In this document: in pieces, positions 7,755 to 19,046 of the stretch
Position numbering within the stretch: the first letter of the stretch is position 1
Layout of the letters: each line of letters opens with the position of its first letter
Assembly (NCBI GenBank): GCA_964553375.1
Contig: CAZKKN010000025.1
Coordinates: forward strand, 1 to 27,522
Source of the DNA: UBA9715 sp964553375
Lineage (GTDB): Bacteria > Actinomycetota > Coriobacteriia > Coriobacteriales > Eggerthellaceae
Direction: 5' to 3'
DNA length: 27,522 bases
Translations under genes and position numbers: made by a program
Notes under the pieces: model-generated
Databases searched by the model: none
What the model saw: the letters and a program-made list of their open reading frames with translations, nothing else
Told to the model about the DNA's origin: nothing

Positions 7755-8729
7755 ATGAAACCTTATAAGAGTGTGATCTACAGTTTCCTGCTGGGTGGAT
7801 TGTTCGCGCTGATCGCTCAAGCGATCCTGTCGTTTTGGCAATTCGCGCTCACGGGAACCCCTATGGAGTTCTTCACTGGCGGCGCAACGCTGGTCTCCAT
7901 GGGCGTCATAGGCTGCATCCTCGGCGGCCTGGGAATCTATCAGTATTTCGAGGAATGGGCAACCTTCGGGGCGCTGTTGCCGTTCTCGGGCTTCGCCATG
8001 GCCGTGGGCATGAAGGCTGTGGGACCCTGGACCAAGAACAATGAGACCATGGGCAAGTGTGTCTGGAATTGCGTGTGGTTCGTGGTTTGGTTCAATGTGG
8101 TGTTCATGGCCATCTGCGTGGCCATCGGTTATCTCTGCGGCCTGATGGGCGTCCAGCCTGGTCAGAACCTGGGCGTGCCTAAGACCGAGGGCGGCATGCT
8201 CTTCTTCAACGCCTTCTGGGTGGGCGGCCTGCTCGCTGCCGTCTTCCAGATCCTGTTCTTGGTATGCAAATCCATCACCTCGAAGACCACGCCGCTCTAC
8301 ATCCTGATGACGGCCTGGATGGTGGGCGCGATCCTTGCGCCCTTCGGCATCTCCGGCGCTTTGGCGAACTTCGCCGGTCAGGGCTTCTCGGTCATGATCA
8401 CTGTGGGTGGCTATAACACCTACAACATCGGCATGGATCTGTTCCTCGGTGGTGAGCATGCCATGGCCGGTCTGGTCCATCTGGGCTCGTTCGCATTGGC
8501 CGTGTGCGGCCTGGCCCTCACGGCGCTCTTCACCTTCTGGATCTACAACGGCGTTTACGGCCGCAAACCCCTGGATGAAGTGCATGCCGAGAAGGCCCTC
8601 CATGCTTTGGAGGAGTTGGGCTACGACGCTTCCATGATCAAGGTGAAAAACGTTGAGGAGCTGGAAGGCTTCGATGTGGACTCCAACAACGGCACGCCCC
8701 TTGGGGAAGGCGAGGCGGTTCTCGCATAG
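7755..8729 (+). CDS. SpoVA-like membrane protein with two SpoVA-type halves
   Basis: 324 residues with a ribosome site AAAGGA six bases before ATG 7755. About eight membrane segments are seen (near residues 8-27, 42-62, 67-88, 102-130, 153-174, 183-203, 205-225 and 240-266), followed by a soluble acidic tail of about 55 residues. The N-terminal half (FLLGGLFALIAQ, then GCILGGLGIYQYFEEWATFG and LLPFSGFAMAVG) matches the small SpoVAC/SpoVAE membrane proteins, which in Bacilli form the dipicolinate channel of spores. The second half begins with a similar pattern (FWVGGLLAAVFQ), so the protein looks like a tandem duplication at twice the usual 120-150 residues. No other sporulation gene is nearby and the inferred host group does not sporulate. 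A small-molecule or mechanosensitive channel role is plausible. Confidence 0.8.
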   Translation: MKPYKSVIYSFLLGGLFALIAQAILSFWQFALTGTPMEFFTGGATLVSMGVIGCILGGLGIYQYFEEWATFGALLPFSGFAMAVGMKAVGPWTKNNETMGKCVWNCVWFVVWFNVVFMAICVAIGYLCGLMGVQPGQNLGVPKTEGGMLFFNAFWVGGLLAAVFQILFLVCKSITSKTTPLYILMTAWMVGAILAPFGISGALANFAGQGFSVMITVGGYNTYNIGMDLFLGGEHAMAGLVHLGSFALAVCGLALTALFTFWIYNGVYGRKPLDEVHAEKALHALEELGYDASMIKVKNVEELEGFDVDSNNGTPLGEGEAVLA

Positions 8730-8775
8730 CTTGCCGGGAGAAATGGAGCGCCTGGGTTCGTTACAAGGGCGCACG

Positions 8776-8807
8776 GAAGGCCGCATCTACCAGGTGCGGC
8801 CTTCTTT
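8776..8807 (+). terminator. Intrinsic terminator between convergent genes
   Basis: Perfect 10-bp arms GAAGGCCGCA (8776-8785) and TGCGGCCTTC (8795-8804) with a 9-base loop and a short T-run. It follows the SpoVA-like gene and ends just before the stop of the convergent radical SAM gene. On the - strand it may serve that gene too, though the T-tract is better on the + strand. Confidence 0.85.
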
Positions 8808-8813
8808 CATCTG

Positions 8814-10082
8814 CTAGTGCACAACGGGACGCAGGTCAACCTCTTGAAGGGCCAGGCCCGCTTCGTCTTGCTCAAGCACGTTGAACGATACCGCCGGGCT
8901 CACTGCAACATCGTGCAAGGCATCCAGATAGGCGAGGGGGAAGCACAAGGATCCCTCCTCCTCCAAATCGAGGAAGCTCTCGCAACCTGCGGCCCGCAGC
9001 GCATCGAAAGCCGGGTCGATATCGTCTCCGAATACCTTGCCGCACTTCAGGAAGAAATCCCCTTCATCGAAGCTATAGCACGGGTGCAGGTTCGCGCCCC
9101 GTTCGTTTCGCTGTCGCATCTCGCTTCGGTGCTTGTTATCAAGCGAGCAGTAGTGCATGCCGAAGGGCACCTGGGTCTCAATGCCATAGAGCATGAGGGA
9201 TAAGGCCAGCTCCTCGCTTCCCGCCACGGGCAGGCCCCCGGAATAGCCGTAGTCGTACATCACGTCGAATGGCGGGTTACGGATCGAGAAACCCCGTGCG
9301 GCGAATTCCTCCCAGCTGTGGAAGGGGAAGCAGAATTCCAATAGGTTCACACCGTCGATGCCGATCTGCGCCCAGGCATCGAACAGCTCCTTCATGGACT
9401 CTTCGGTGCCGGGGATGATGGGCATCTCCACCATAACCGAGGGAATGTAGCGCTTGGCTAAGGCCATGGCGCGAAGGACGCGCTGCTGCATCTCAGGCGT
9501 GTCGTCCTGTTTCACCGAGAAGCGGATCTCGTAGAGCCCGGCATCGCGCAGGGCTTCAGCCGCCTTCTCGGTTAGCAGGTCACCTGAGGTGTACATGCGC
9601 AGATGGGCCTCAGGGTAGGCCTCGCGGGCCTCTTTCAGGAACTCCAGGGACTGGTCAAGGAGCAGCAACGGCTCGCCTCCGGTGAGCCCGATTGCCGCCA
9701 GGCTCTCGCAGCGCCGACGCGTGTCCGCCAGGCCTTCCTGCCAAGGGCAGCCCTCGGACACGAAGCGCTCATAGTCTGCCACGTTGTAGTTGAAGCAGAA
9801 GTAACAATCCCGGTGGCATTTGAAGGTGGTGGAGAAGGTCTCGGACCCGCCGGTGCCGGTGCATTCCACGCAAGCCTTGGATTGCCAGCCCCAGAGGATG
9901 GACGCGCCCGCATTCAGGAACTGTGCGCCAGCCTGTGCGAGGCGTTCTCGCAGTGAGGCTATGGCCCGGTCGTTTTCCCCTTCGTCTGCGAAGGCGATGC
10001 CCTTGCCCTCCAGGGTCTGAATGTAGCGCTCCCGCGTGGTTCGGTGTTCATCAATTGCTCTATTGAGCAGTTCGTTCGCCAT
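8814..10082 (-). CDS. Radical SAM protein of unknown substrate
   Basis: 422 residues. The ATG at 10082 is preceded by a strong ribosome site (GAGGAG, 5 bases away). The radical SAM cluster motif CxxxCxxC is present at C89, C93 and C96 (KCHRDCYFCFN), and the SAM-binding GGEP motif is at residues 135-138. Ahead of it lies a second cysteine pair CVECTGTGGS (C71, C74), a feature not seen in ordinary activating enzymes. The C-terminal third has further cysteines (MHYC, HPCYSF, FFLKCGK) that could bind an auxiliary cluster. An N-terminal helical region of about 60 residues precedes the core. It stands alone, convergent with the SpoVA-like gene, with a 379-base repeat-bearing gap between it and carB. 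No precursor peptide gene is visible beside it. Reaction and substrate are not known to me. Confidence 0.85.
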   Translation of the reverse strand: MANELLNRAIDEHRTTRERYIQTLEGKGIAFADEGENDRAIASLRERLAQAGAQFLNAGASILWGWQSKACVECTGTGGSETFSTTFKCHRDCYFCFNYNVADYERFVSEGCPWQEGLADTRRRCESLAAIGLTGGEPLLLLDQSLEFLKEAREAYPEAHLRMYTSGDLLTEKAAEALRDAGLYEIRFSVKQDDTPEMQQRVLRAMALAKRYIPSVMVEMPIIPGTEESMKELFDAWAQIGIDGVNLLEFCFPFHSWEEFAARGFSIRNPPFDVMYDYGYSGGLPVAGSEELALSLMLYGIETQVPFGMHYCSLDNKHRSEMRQRNERGANLHPCYSFDEGDFFLKCGKVFGDDIDPAFDALRAAGCESFLDLEEEGSLCFPLAYLDALHDVAVSPAVSFNVLEQDEAGLALQEVDLRPVVH

Positions 10083-10109
10083 TCTCTCTCCTCAAAGGGT
10101 CTGTCCGTT

Positions 10110-10219
10110 CAAGCGAGAGCCAGGCTCGCCCTTGGCTTCGCCCGGCGAAAACCGTGATGCTTGCGCATCATATCACGATTTTCTTGGGTTGCAGAATCGG
10201 GCTCACCTGCTCTCGCTTG
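10110..10219. repeat. Nested palindromic element, copy A
   Basis: A 110-bp element with outer arms CAAGCGAGAGC (10110-10120) and GCTCTCGCTTG (10209-10219). An inner stem pairs GAAAACCGTGAT (10147-10158) with ATCACGATTTTC (10172-10183), with one mismatch, around a GATGC/GCATC tip. After the inner stem comes TTG..TTGCAGAATCG. Copy B, 126 bases further on, has the same plan with different paired bases. It lies in the gap between the radical SAM gene and carB (both - strand). The sequence between the copies (10220-10344) holds only a small AGTGA/TCACT inverted repeat. Confidence 0.8.
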
Positions 10220-10344
10220 GGTTGTATGCCCTATATTACTTGAGCTTCCGCCCGAAGGCATCAACCTGTTGCTCCAAGATGCAATGACAGTGAAGTCACT
10301 ATGAAAAAGTGTGCGTTCATATGGTTTTTGTTTTGTATAACGCC

Positions 10345-10447
10345 TTTCGGTCGCGGACTCGCTTGGCTTCGAGCTGCGAAAACGGCGATGCTACGCATCA
10401 TATCGCCGTTTTCTTGCTCTGCAGAATCGCTCGCCCCGCGACCGAAA
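10345..10447. repeat. Nested palindromic element, copy B
   Basis: A 103-bp element with outer arms TTTCGGTCGCGG (10345-10356) and CCGCGACCGAAA (10436-10447). The inner stem GAAAACGGCGAT (10378-10389) pairs perfectly with ATCGCCGTTTTC (10402-10413). Core words shared with copy A are CGAAAAC, CGCATCATATC, TTTTCTTG and TGCAGAATCG. It begins 15 bases after the carB stop on the - strand and so may shape the 3' end of that mRNA, though no T-tract is seen. Confidence 0.8.
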
Positions 10448-10461
10448 AGCCACAAAACTAG

Positions 10462-13692
<3,231 letters not shown>

Positions 13693-13730
13693 GGCCAGCA
13701 CTCCTTTATCCGCGGTTTAGTCCGCAAACC

Positions 13731-13736
13731 ATTGTA
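13731..13736 (-). promoter_or_regulatory. Possible -10 box for carB
   Basis: On the - strand this reads TACAAT, about 40 bases before the carB start. No convincing -35 is seen at the proper spacing. Placement in the short divergent gap makes it plausible. Confidence 0.3.
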
Positions 13737-13783
13737 AAGCAGCCCTGGCCCAATGTAGGTAAAACTGGATTAAAGGAGCTAAC

Positions 13784-14431
13784 TTGGTCGCTTTTGACGA
13801 AGCCTGCGGCTATATCTTCGATTGCGATGGGACGCTGCTGGATACCTTGGATGCTTGGGCAACCGCCGAGGAGATGCTCTTCGCTGCCGCAGGTCCGCTC
13901 ACCGAGGCCCAGCAAGACGAACTCCACGCCGCCCCCTTCGAGGAGGCAGCGCGCATCCTCCACGAGCGCTACGGTGTGGCCGAAAGCAGTCAGGCCATCC
14001 TGGATCATCTGGAGGGCTACCTCATGCCCTTTTACAGCAGCCACGCAGACCCGCTGCCGGGTGCACGGGAGCTGGTGCGTTCCTTGGCGAGCCGCGGCGC
14101 CCGGTGCGTAGTGGTCTCATCCAGCCCCCAGCGCTACCTGCGGGCGGGACTGGAGAAGGCGGGGATCCTCGATTGCTTCTGCGCGCTCGTCTCCACTGAG
14201 GATACGGGCATCTCCAAGGAAGACCCGGCGATCTATCGTCATGCATGCGAGGTTTTGGGCTGCGCTCCGGAAACGGTTTGGGCTGTGGAAGATGCCCCCT
14301 ATGCCATAAAGGTGTTGGGAAGTTGCGGCATCAACACCTTGGGAGTGGGCAATGGCTGCAGCGATGAGCGCCGACGTGAGCTGCGCGCTTGCGCCACCGC
14401 CTACGCCGAGACCTTGGAGGATGTTCTTTAA
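13784..14431 (+). CDS. HAD-family hydrolase, phosphoglycolate phosphatase/beta-phosphoglucomutase type
   Basis: 215 residues from a TTG start, chosen because AAAGGAG lies five bases upstream and no ATG fits. The HAD motifs are in order: motif I FDCDGTLLDT near residue 11 (nucleophile Asp and acid/base Asp), motif II VVSSS near residue 110, the motif III Lys in GISKEDP, and motif IV VEDAPYA (acidic pair). A helical cap occupies about residues 20-85, as in subfamily IA enzymes. It should remove or transfer phosphate from a small phosphorylated substrate in the cytoplasm, but the exact substrate cannot be read from the sequence. It is divergent from carB and ends 25 bases before the convergent cydC stop; no terminator is visible in that gap. 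Confidence 0.88.
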   Translation: MVAFDEACGYIFDCDGTLLDTLDAWATAEEMLFAAAGPLTEAQQDELHAAPFEEAARILHERYGVAESSQAILDHLEGYLMPFYSSHADPLPGARELVRSLASRGARCVVVSSSPQRYLRAGLEKAGILDCFCALVSTEDTGISKEDPAIYRHACEVLGCAPETVWAVEDAPYAIKVLGSCGINTLGVGNGCSDERRRELRACATAYAETLEDVL

Positions 14432-14456
14432 GGGTTTTCCGGTCGGGCGCGCATCT

Positions 14457-16196
14457 TTAGAAGTCGAATGCGAGCAGGGAGCGGAAATGCTCCGAGTCCG
14501 CCCGAAGCTGCGAAGGCGAGCCGTCCAGGATCACCGCGCCATCCTCCAAGAAGATCACGCGGTCGAAGCGGTCGATATCGCCTAAGTGGTGGGTGACCAC
14601 TATGAGGGTGCGGTCTGCCGCCACCTGGAATAAGGTGTGGCAGAGAGCCCGCTCGGTTGCGGGGTCCAAGGCGCTGAACGGCTCATCCAAAGCCAGGATG
14701 CCGCGTTTACCCAGAAGCACCCGTGCAAGGGCCAGGCGATGGGCCTCGCCTCCGGAAAAGCCCACGCCACGCTCACCGATGGGGGTATCGAGCCCAGCGG
14801 GAAGCGATGCCAGCTTCTCGCCCAGACCCACCGCCTTCAGGCAAGCATCCAGCTCTTCGTCGGTGATACCCGTGCGGCCCAAGGTGAGATTCTCCCGTAA
14901 GCTGCGATCCAAGATGTAGGGACTTTGATTGAGGTGACCCGAGGCTTGGGAAGGGTCGGCTGCTCGGTTATCCGCATCGATGAAGCGGATGGAACCGGCG
15001 GTGATGGGCACCGTTTTGCGAAGCGCGGAGAGCAAGGTGGTCTTGCCCGATCCGCTACGGCCTAAGATGGCCACTTTCTGTCCAGGTGGGATGGTCAAAG
15101 AAACATCCCGAAGCGCCGCTTCCTTCGCCTCGGGATAAGTGCAGCTTACGTGGTCCAACACCAGGGTACCCGAACCAGTGTGGGAGCTATAGGTCCCTTT
15201 CTTCTCTTCGGGGACCGGATGGGCCTTTTCGCTTGGAGCCTTTGCGAGGAAGCCGTTGATGGACTTCAGGGCTTCCGTATGCTCAGGAGCTTGGGAAAGC
15301 GATGCGGGCAGCAATAAGAAGACCTCGATGAGCGGGAAGAAGCCGAGGGCGAAAGCAGCGATCCAGTTCGCCTGCTCGCCTGCGCCCCCATAGGCTTCCC
15401 CGCACCAGCAGATCATAAGGAAGAGGATGGCCCCCATGATGCAGGCGGAGACGAGCTCTATGATGCGGTTGCGGCGGCGCAAGCGTTGACGCTCCCGTTC
15501 AAGGGATTCCCAGTTGCGGCAGTGCTCTTGGCAGGCCTCCTGGGCTCGGCCGCTGAGGATCCAGTCCGCGCTTCCCAGGATGTGGTCGGTGAGCATCGTG
15601 TATTCCCTCATCTGGGCGCCTTGGAGCTTGCGACGGGGAGACCGCGCAAGCACCAAGGCGCAGTAGGGCAGCACGAACACGCAGGCAAGCCCGCAAAGCA
15701 CCATGAGCAAGAGCAGCTGCCATGAGAAGAACCCGCAGAGCACGGATGCGCCCAGGAAGAGGAGCCAGGCGATGGCCACGGGGAAGATGACGCGTAAGAA
15801 GAGGTTCTGCAGATGGCCTATGTCATCGGAGAGCACCCCCAGGTACATGCCCACGGGTGTTTCCTGGCCGCGCTCGGTCTGGCGCCGGGCGGCTTGGAAG
15901 AGCTTGAGGCGCAAGGCCGAGGTGATGCGGAACACCCATTGATGACTCACCAGGCGTTCAGCGTAGCGGGCGAAGGGACGTCCCAGACCGAAAAGCTGTA
16001 CGCAGGCGATGGGGGTCATCACCATGAACAGGCTCGTGGCGGGGTCTGCCGTCTTGGAGATGAGATAGCCCGAGGCGAACATCAGGAGCGCAGCGCAGCC
16101 GTAGGTCACAAGGCCCAGCCCCAAAGCCAGGGCGATCTCCCTACGGTGGAGGGAAAGCAGTGAGTTCAGCCAGGGATAACCATGCTTAGATGCCAC
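14457..16196 (-). CDS. cydC: Thiol/redox ABC exporter, CydC-type half-transporter
   Basis: 579 residues from a GTG at 16196 that has a very strong ribosome site (GGAAGGGGG) inside the end of cydD; an ATG at 16238 lies deeper in cydD and has no good site. About six membrane helices fill the first 300 residues. The ATP-binding domain has Walker A GRSGSGKTT near residue 380, signature FSGGE, and Walker B GILALDEP near 502. In E. coli CydDC exports cysteine and glutathione or related thiols and is needed to assemble cytochrome bd. The gene overlaps cydD by 11 bases, so the two half-transporters are translationally coupled and should form a heterodimer. cydAB is not in the window. A generic ABC exporter pair is the alternative. 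Confidence 0.85.
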   Translation of the reverse strand: MASKHGYPWLNSLLSLHRREIALALGLGLVTYGCAALLMFASGYLISKTADPATSLFMVMTPIACVQLFGLGRPFARYAERLVSHQWVFRITSALRLKLFQAARRQTERGQETPVGMYLGVLSDDIGHLQNLFLRVIFPVAIAWLLFLGASVLCGFFSWQLLLLMVLCGLACVFVLPYCALVLARSPRRKLQGAQMREYTMLTDHILGSADWILSGRAQEACQEHCRNWESLERERQRLRRRNRIIELVSACIMGAILFLMICWCGEAYGGAGEQANWIAAFALGFFPLIEVFLLLPASLSQAPEHTEALKSINGFLAKAPSEKAHPVPEEKKGTYSSHTGSGTLVLDHVSCTYPEAKEAALRDVSLTIPPGQKVAILGRSGSGKTTLLSALRKTVPITAGSIRFIDADNRAADPSQASGHLNQSPYILDRSLRENLTLGRTGITDEELDACLKAVGLGEKLASLPAGLDTPIGERGVGFSGGEAHRLALARVLLGKRGILALDEPFSALDPATERALCHTLFQVAADRTLIVVTHHLGDIDRFDRVIFLEDGAVILDGSPSQLRADSEHFRSLLAFDF

Positions 16197-17877
16197 GGAC
16201 GCCCCCTTCCACCGAAGCGGGTTGCGCTTCTGCGCCATCCAGGGCTATGACCTCATCCATGGCGCTGAGCCAATGGTGCCTATGGGTGGCGAACACCACC
16301 AGCTTGCCCTCCATGAGCGGCAGCATGCACTCTTTGAGTTCATATTCGGTTTGGATATCCAAATGAGCCGTGGGCTCATCGAAGATGAGGATGGGACGTT
16401 CATCCAGAAGCGTCCGGGCCAGGGCGATGCGCTGGGCCTGCCCGCCGGAAAGCCCGCGGCCCCCGTCGCCGATCAGCGTATTCAGTCCCTCAGGCATCTT
16501 CGCCACCATATCGGTGAGCCCTACAGCCTCCACGGCTCGGGCCACAGCGTCGTCGGAGGCTTGGGGGTTGTAGAAACGCAGGTTAATCCCCAGGGTGTCA
16601 CGGAAGATATAAGGGTTTTGGGGGATATAGTGGACCAAGCGGCTCCACTGGTCCCAGGCGAGGCTATCCACAGGTTGCCCGTTCACGGAGATGCGGCCGG
16701 AAGCCGGGGAGAGGAATCCGCTCAGAAGGTGAGTGAGGGTGGTCTTGCCCGTGCCGCTTCGTCCCACCAGGGCCACTTTCCCAAAGCCGTGGATGCTCCC
16801 TGAGGGAAGCGCCACTTCCCGCCATGCGCCTCCTACGTCCCCGTCATAGCGGAAAGTGAGCCCTTGCCATTCCAAAGTGCTCCGGTCATCCCAGTTCAGG
16901 GTGTCTGAGAAGGGCGTCTTTCCCGTTTCGCTCGGTTGTGCGCCCAAGATATCCAGGATCTGCGCCAAAGCCTGCTTGGCATCTAAGGAAGCATGGAAAT
17001 CCGTGGCGAAGGAGCGGATGGGAGTGTAGAACTCCGGTGCGAGCATGAGAGCGGTGAGCCCCGTTGCCAGCCCCACCGAACCGTCCATGAGGCGGAAAGC
17101 GAGCATCATGGCCACTGCGGCCACGCCCAATGTGGCCGTGAGGTCCAGAAGGCAGCTGGAGAGGGTGGCGGTGGCGATGGATTTCATGGAGGCAACGCGC
17201 AGATCCTCGCTCACCTTGTAGATGCGCTCGTCTTCCTGCGCCCCGGTGCCGAAGCCCACAAGGGTGGGCAGTGCTCGCAGGGTGTCTAGGAAGTGATTGG
17301 AGAGCTGCTGGTAGCGTTGGAATTGTGCGCGTGCGCTGTCTTTTGCCTGGTGTCCCAGAAGCCTGAGGAAGAAGAAGATCACCGGCGCGCTCACCAGGAG
17401 GATGATCCCGCTTATCCAATCGATGAGGAAAGAGACGATGAGCACCGGGAGGGCTGTGGCGACCACGCCGCAGATCTTAGGGGGCATGATGCGCAGGTAG
17501 TCTTCCACCTGGCCCGCGCCTTGGGCGATGCTTTCCACCACAGCCGCGCTTCCCCGGCGCTGGATAAGGCGGCTTTCCGGCCAGAAGGCCGCGTGGATGA
17601 GTTTGCATCGAAGCTCACCGGCGGTGGTGCTGGCAAGGCGGTCCAAAGCCTCATCGCGTAGGAAGATGACGAGTTGGCGCCCGAGGAGGCAACCGATGCC
17701 CAAGGCGATGGGGAGAAGCTCGTTTCCCACGGGGCTTGCGGCCCACAGCTTTGCGAGGGCGATTCCCAACAGGATCGCCTGTCCGCACGCAAGCGCCGCC
17801 AGAAGAAGCGCGCAGAAGGCGCTTAAGGCGAAGGCGCCTTTCATGCGGGGCAGCTGTAAGAGGTCTTTATCGAACAT
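16186..17877 (-). CDS. cydD: Thiol/redox ABC exporter, CydD-type half-transporter
   Basis: 563 residues. The N-terminal membrane domain (about residues 15-300) has six predicted helices and the CydD-like stretch RRGSAAVVESIAQGAGQVED, followed by an ATP-binding domain with Walker A GRSGTGKTT near residue 370, signature LSGGQ and Walker B LIFDEPTAHLD near residue 500. It heads the cydDC operon. The ATG at 17877 has only a weak ribosome site (GGGTC), which suggests modest expression. A good TATAAT lies about 70 bases upstream. The pair is divergent from a redox cluster, consistent with a role in respiratory redox balance. The substrate (cysteine, glutathione-like thiol or haem-related compound) cannot be decided from sequence alone. 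Confidence 0.86.
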   Translation of the reverse strand: MFDKDLLQLPRMKGAFALSAFCALLLAALACGQAILLGIALAKLWAASPVGNELLPIALGIGCLLGRQLVIFLRDEALDRLASTTAGELRCKLIHAAFWPESRLIQRRGSAAVVESIAQGAGQVEDYLRIMPPKICGVVATALPVLIVSFLIDWISGIILLVSAPVIFFFLRLLGHQAKDSARAQFQRYQQLSNHFLDTLRALPTLVGFGTGAQEDERIYKVSEDLRVASMKSIATATLSSCLLDLTATLGVAAVAMMLAFRLMDGSVGLATGLTALMLAPEFYTPIRSFATDFHASLDAKQALAQILDILGAQPSETGKTPFSDTLNWDDRSTLEWQGLTFRYDGDVGGAWREVALPSGSIHGFGKVALVGRSGTGKTTLTHLLSGFLSPASGRISVNGQPVDSLAWDQWSRLVHYIPQNPYIFRDTLGINLRFYNPQASDDAVARAVEAVGLTDMVAKMPEGLNTLIGDGGRGLSGGQAQRIALARTLLDERPILIFDEPTAHLDIQTEYELKECMLPLMEGKLVVFATHRHHWLSAMDEVIALDGAEAQPASVEGGVRGI

Positions 17878-17947
17878 ATTGACCCAGCTATTGCCGAGGG
17901 AGCTGTGTTTTCATGCTGGCCGCTTTCATTGTGGATTGCATGATTCG

Positions 17948-17953
17948 ATTATA
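17948..17953 (-). promoter_or_regulatory. -10 box for cydDC
   Basis: A perfect TATAAT on the - strand, about 70 bases before the cydD start. The -35 region (GC-rich) is poor, so an activator or extended contacts may be needed. Confidence 0.45.
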
Positions 17954-18019
17954 GGGGATGATGTGGCGTGGGGTGCGTTAAGAGCCCGCCCCTAAACACA
18001 GTCCAAGGAGTGAAAAATC

Positions 18020-18061
18020 TGTACTATTCTGTCATAGCATCTTCTGTGATGCTGTGTCATA
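18020..18061 (+). promoter_or_regulatory. Candidate operator: two 10-bp-spaced half-site pairs
   Basis: TGTACTA (18020) and TGTCATA (18030) form one pair. TGTGATG (18045) and TGTCATA (18055) form a second. In each pair the half-sites start exactly 10 bases apart, on the same face of the helix. The same TGTCATA word in the same spacing appears before the molybdopterin oxidoreductase operon at 20512. It lies 29 bases before the NrfD-like start, in the promoter region of the operon that encodes the GntR-type regulator. Confidence 0.6.
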
Positions 18062-18089
18062 CTGGTAGGGAAGGCAAAGGAGGCAAACG

Positions 18090-19046
18090 GTGCTCAGCGA
18101 GCTTGCGGTCGCATACCTGTTCTTAGGGGGCATCGGTGCAGGTTGCCTTGGCGTTTGCGCGGCTTTGGATCTGATCGCAGTACGCGAGCCTTTTGGAAGC
18201 GAGGCGTATTCGCAGGGCCCTTCGATCCGTCCGTCCTCTTGTGTGCTCGACTACTCGTTTGCGGCAGGGTTCGCCCTTTTGAGCATAGGCACTGCATGCT
18301 TGGTACTGGACTTGGGACGGCCGGATCGGCTCATCGGCCTTTTCCTCCAACCTGGGCTTACTTGGATGACTTTCGGGGCATATGCCATAAGCGCGCTTTT
18401 GATCGTAAGCTGCTTATTAACCCTCATCCGGTTCTTGTATATTCCTGTAATCAAGCGTGGATTCGTGATCGTCTGCGAGGTCATCGCTTGCATTTTGAGT
18501 GTCTGCGTGATGCTGTATACCGGGTTTCTCCTGGGTGCTCTTCAGGCTGCGGCTCTTTGGCGGAATCTGTGGCTGCCGATGCTGTTTTTGGCATCCTCGC
18601 TTTCAGGCGGAATCGCGATCGTCGTATTGAGCAGCTTGTTCGTAGAGTTGGACGACGCAGGCCGTAATCTTGTCCGGGCGCTTTGCATTGCCGATTCTGT
18701 CACGATCGGCATCGAGGTTGTGTTCGCAGCGCTCTTCGTGGCGTTTGCGCTCACGAATGCGAATCCCGGTGCGGCCGAAGGTGCGTATCAGCTGATCTTC
18801 GGTGACCAGAGGGTTATCTGGTGGGTGGGCTTCGGTGTCTGCGGTATCATCCTCCCGCTTGCCATCGAGGGTGCGCTCATGCTGAAACGGCGTCATTCTG
18901 CGGCGTTGAACAGGATGTTCGTGTTCGGTGCCGCTCTTGTCCTGATCGGCACGCTCTGCATGCGTGTGAGCGTGGTCGATGCCGGTGTTCAAAGGAATAT
19001 GGAGCTGCAATCCATAAGCATTGCCGCGTTGAAGGGAGCCATCTGA
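18090..19046 (+). CDS. NrfD/PsrC-like membrane anchor subunit
   Basis: 318 residues from a GTG start with an ideal ribosome site (AAAGGAGG, 6 bases upstream). About eight to nine membrane helices. The first carries the NrfD-family signature (YLFLGGIGAGCLGVCAALDL), and a later segment reads LVLDLGRPDR, the conserved NrfD motif. Proteins of this family exchange electrons with the quinone pool for molybdopterin or other membrane-bound oxidoreductases. Here no catalytic or ferredoxin subunit is co-transcribed. Instead the gene overlaps the regulator gene by one base (TGATG) and is followed by a slipin gene. It could serve as an extra anchor for the oxidoreductase operon downstream or act as a membrane quinone sensor for the regulator. 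Both ideas are inference. Confidence 0.85.
   Translation: MLSELAVAYLFLGGIGAGCLGVCAALDLIAVREPFGSEAYSQGPSIRPSSCVLDYSFAAGFALLSIGTACLVLDLGRPDRLIGLFLQPGLTWMTFGAYAISALLIVSCLLTLIRFLYIPVIKRGFVIVCEVIACILSVCVMLYTGFLLGALQAAALWRNLWLPMLFLASSLSGGIAIVVLSSLFVELDDAGRNLVRALCIADSVTIGIEVVFAALFVAFALTNANPGAAEGAYQLIFGDQRVIWWVGFGVCGIILPLAIEGALMLKRRHSAALNRMFVFGAALVLIGTLCMRVSVVDAGVQRNMELQSISIAALKGAI

Noticed and set aside
7626..8786. A 386-codon open frame on the - strand opposite the SpoVA-like gene
   Set aside because: It is rich in His, Gln and Glu as expected for the antisense of a membrane protein and has no support of its own.
10110..10447. The paired repeats as a CRISPR array or insertion-sequence ends
   Set aside because: There are only two copies, each internally palindromic, with no spacer regularity and no transposase frame between them.
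16197..16238. An upstream ATG start for cydC at 16238
   Set aside because: It lies within cydD and lacks a ribosome site, while the GTG at 16196 has a very strong one.
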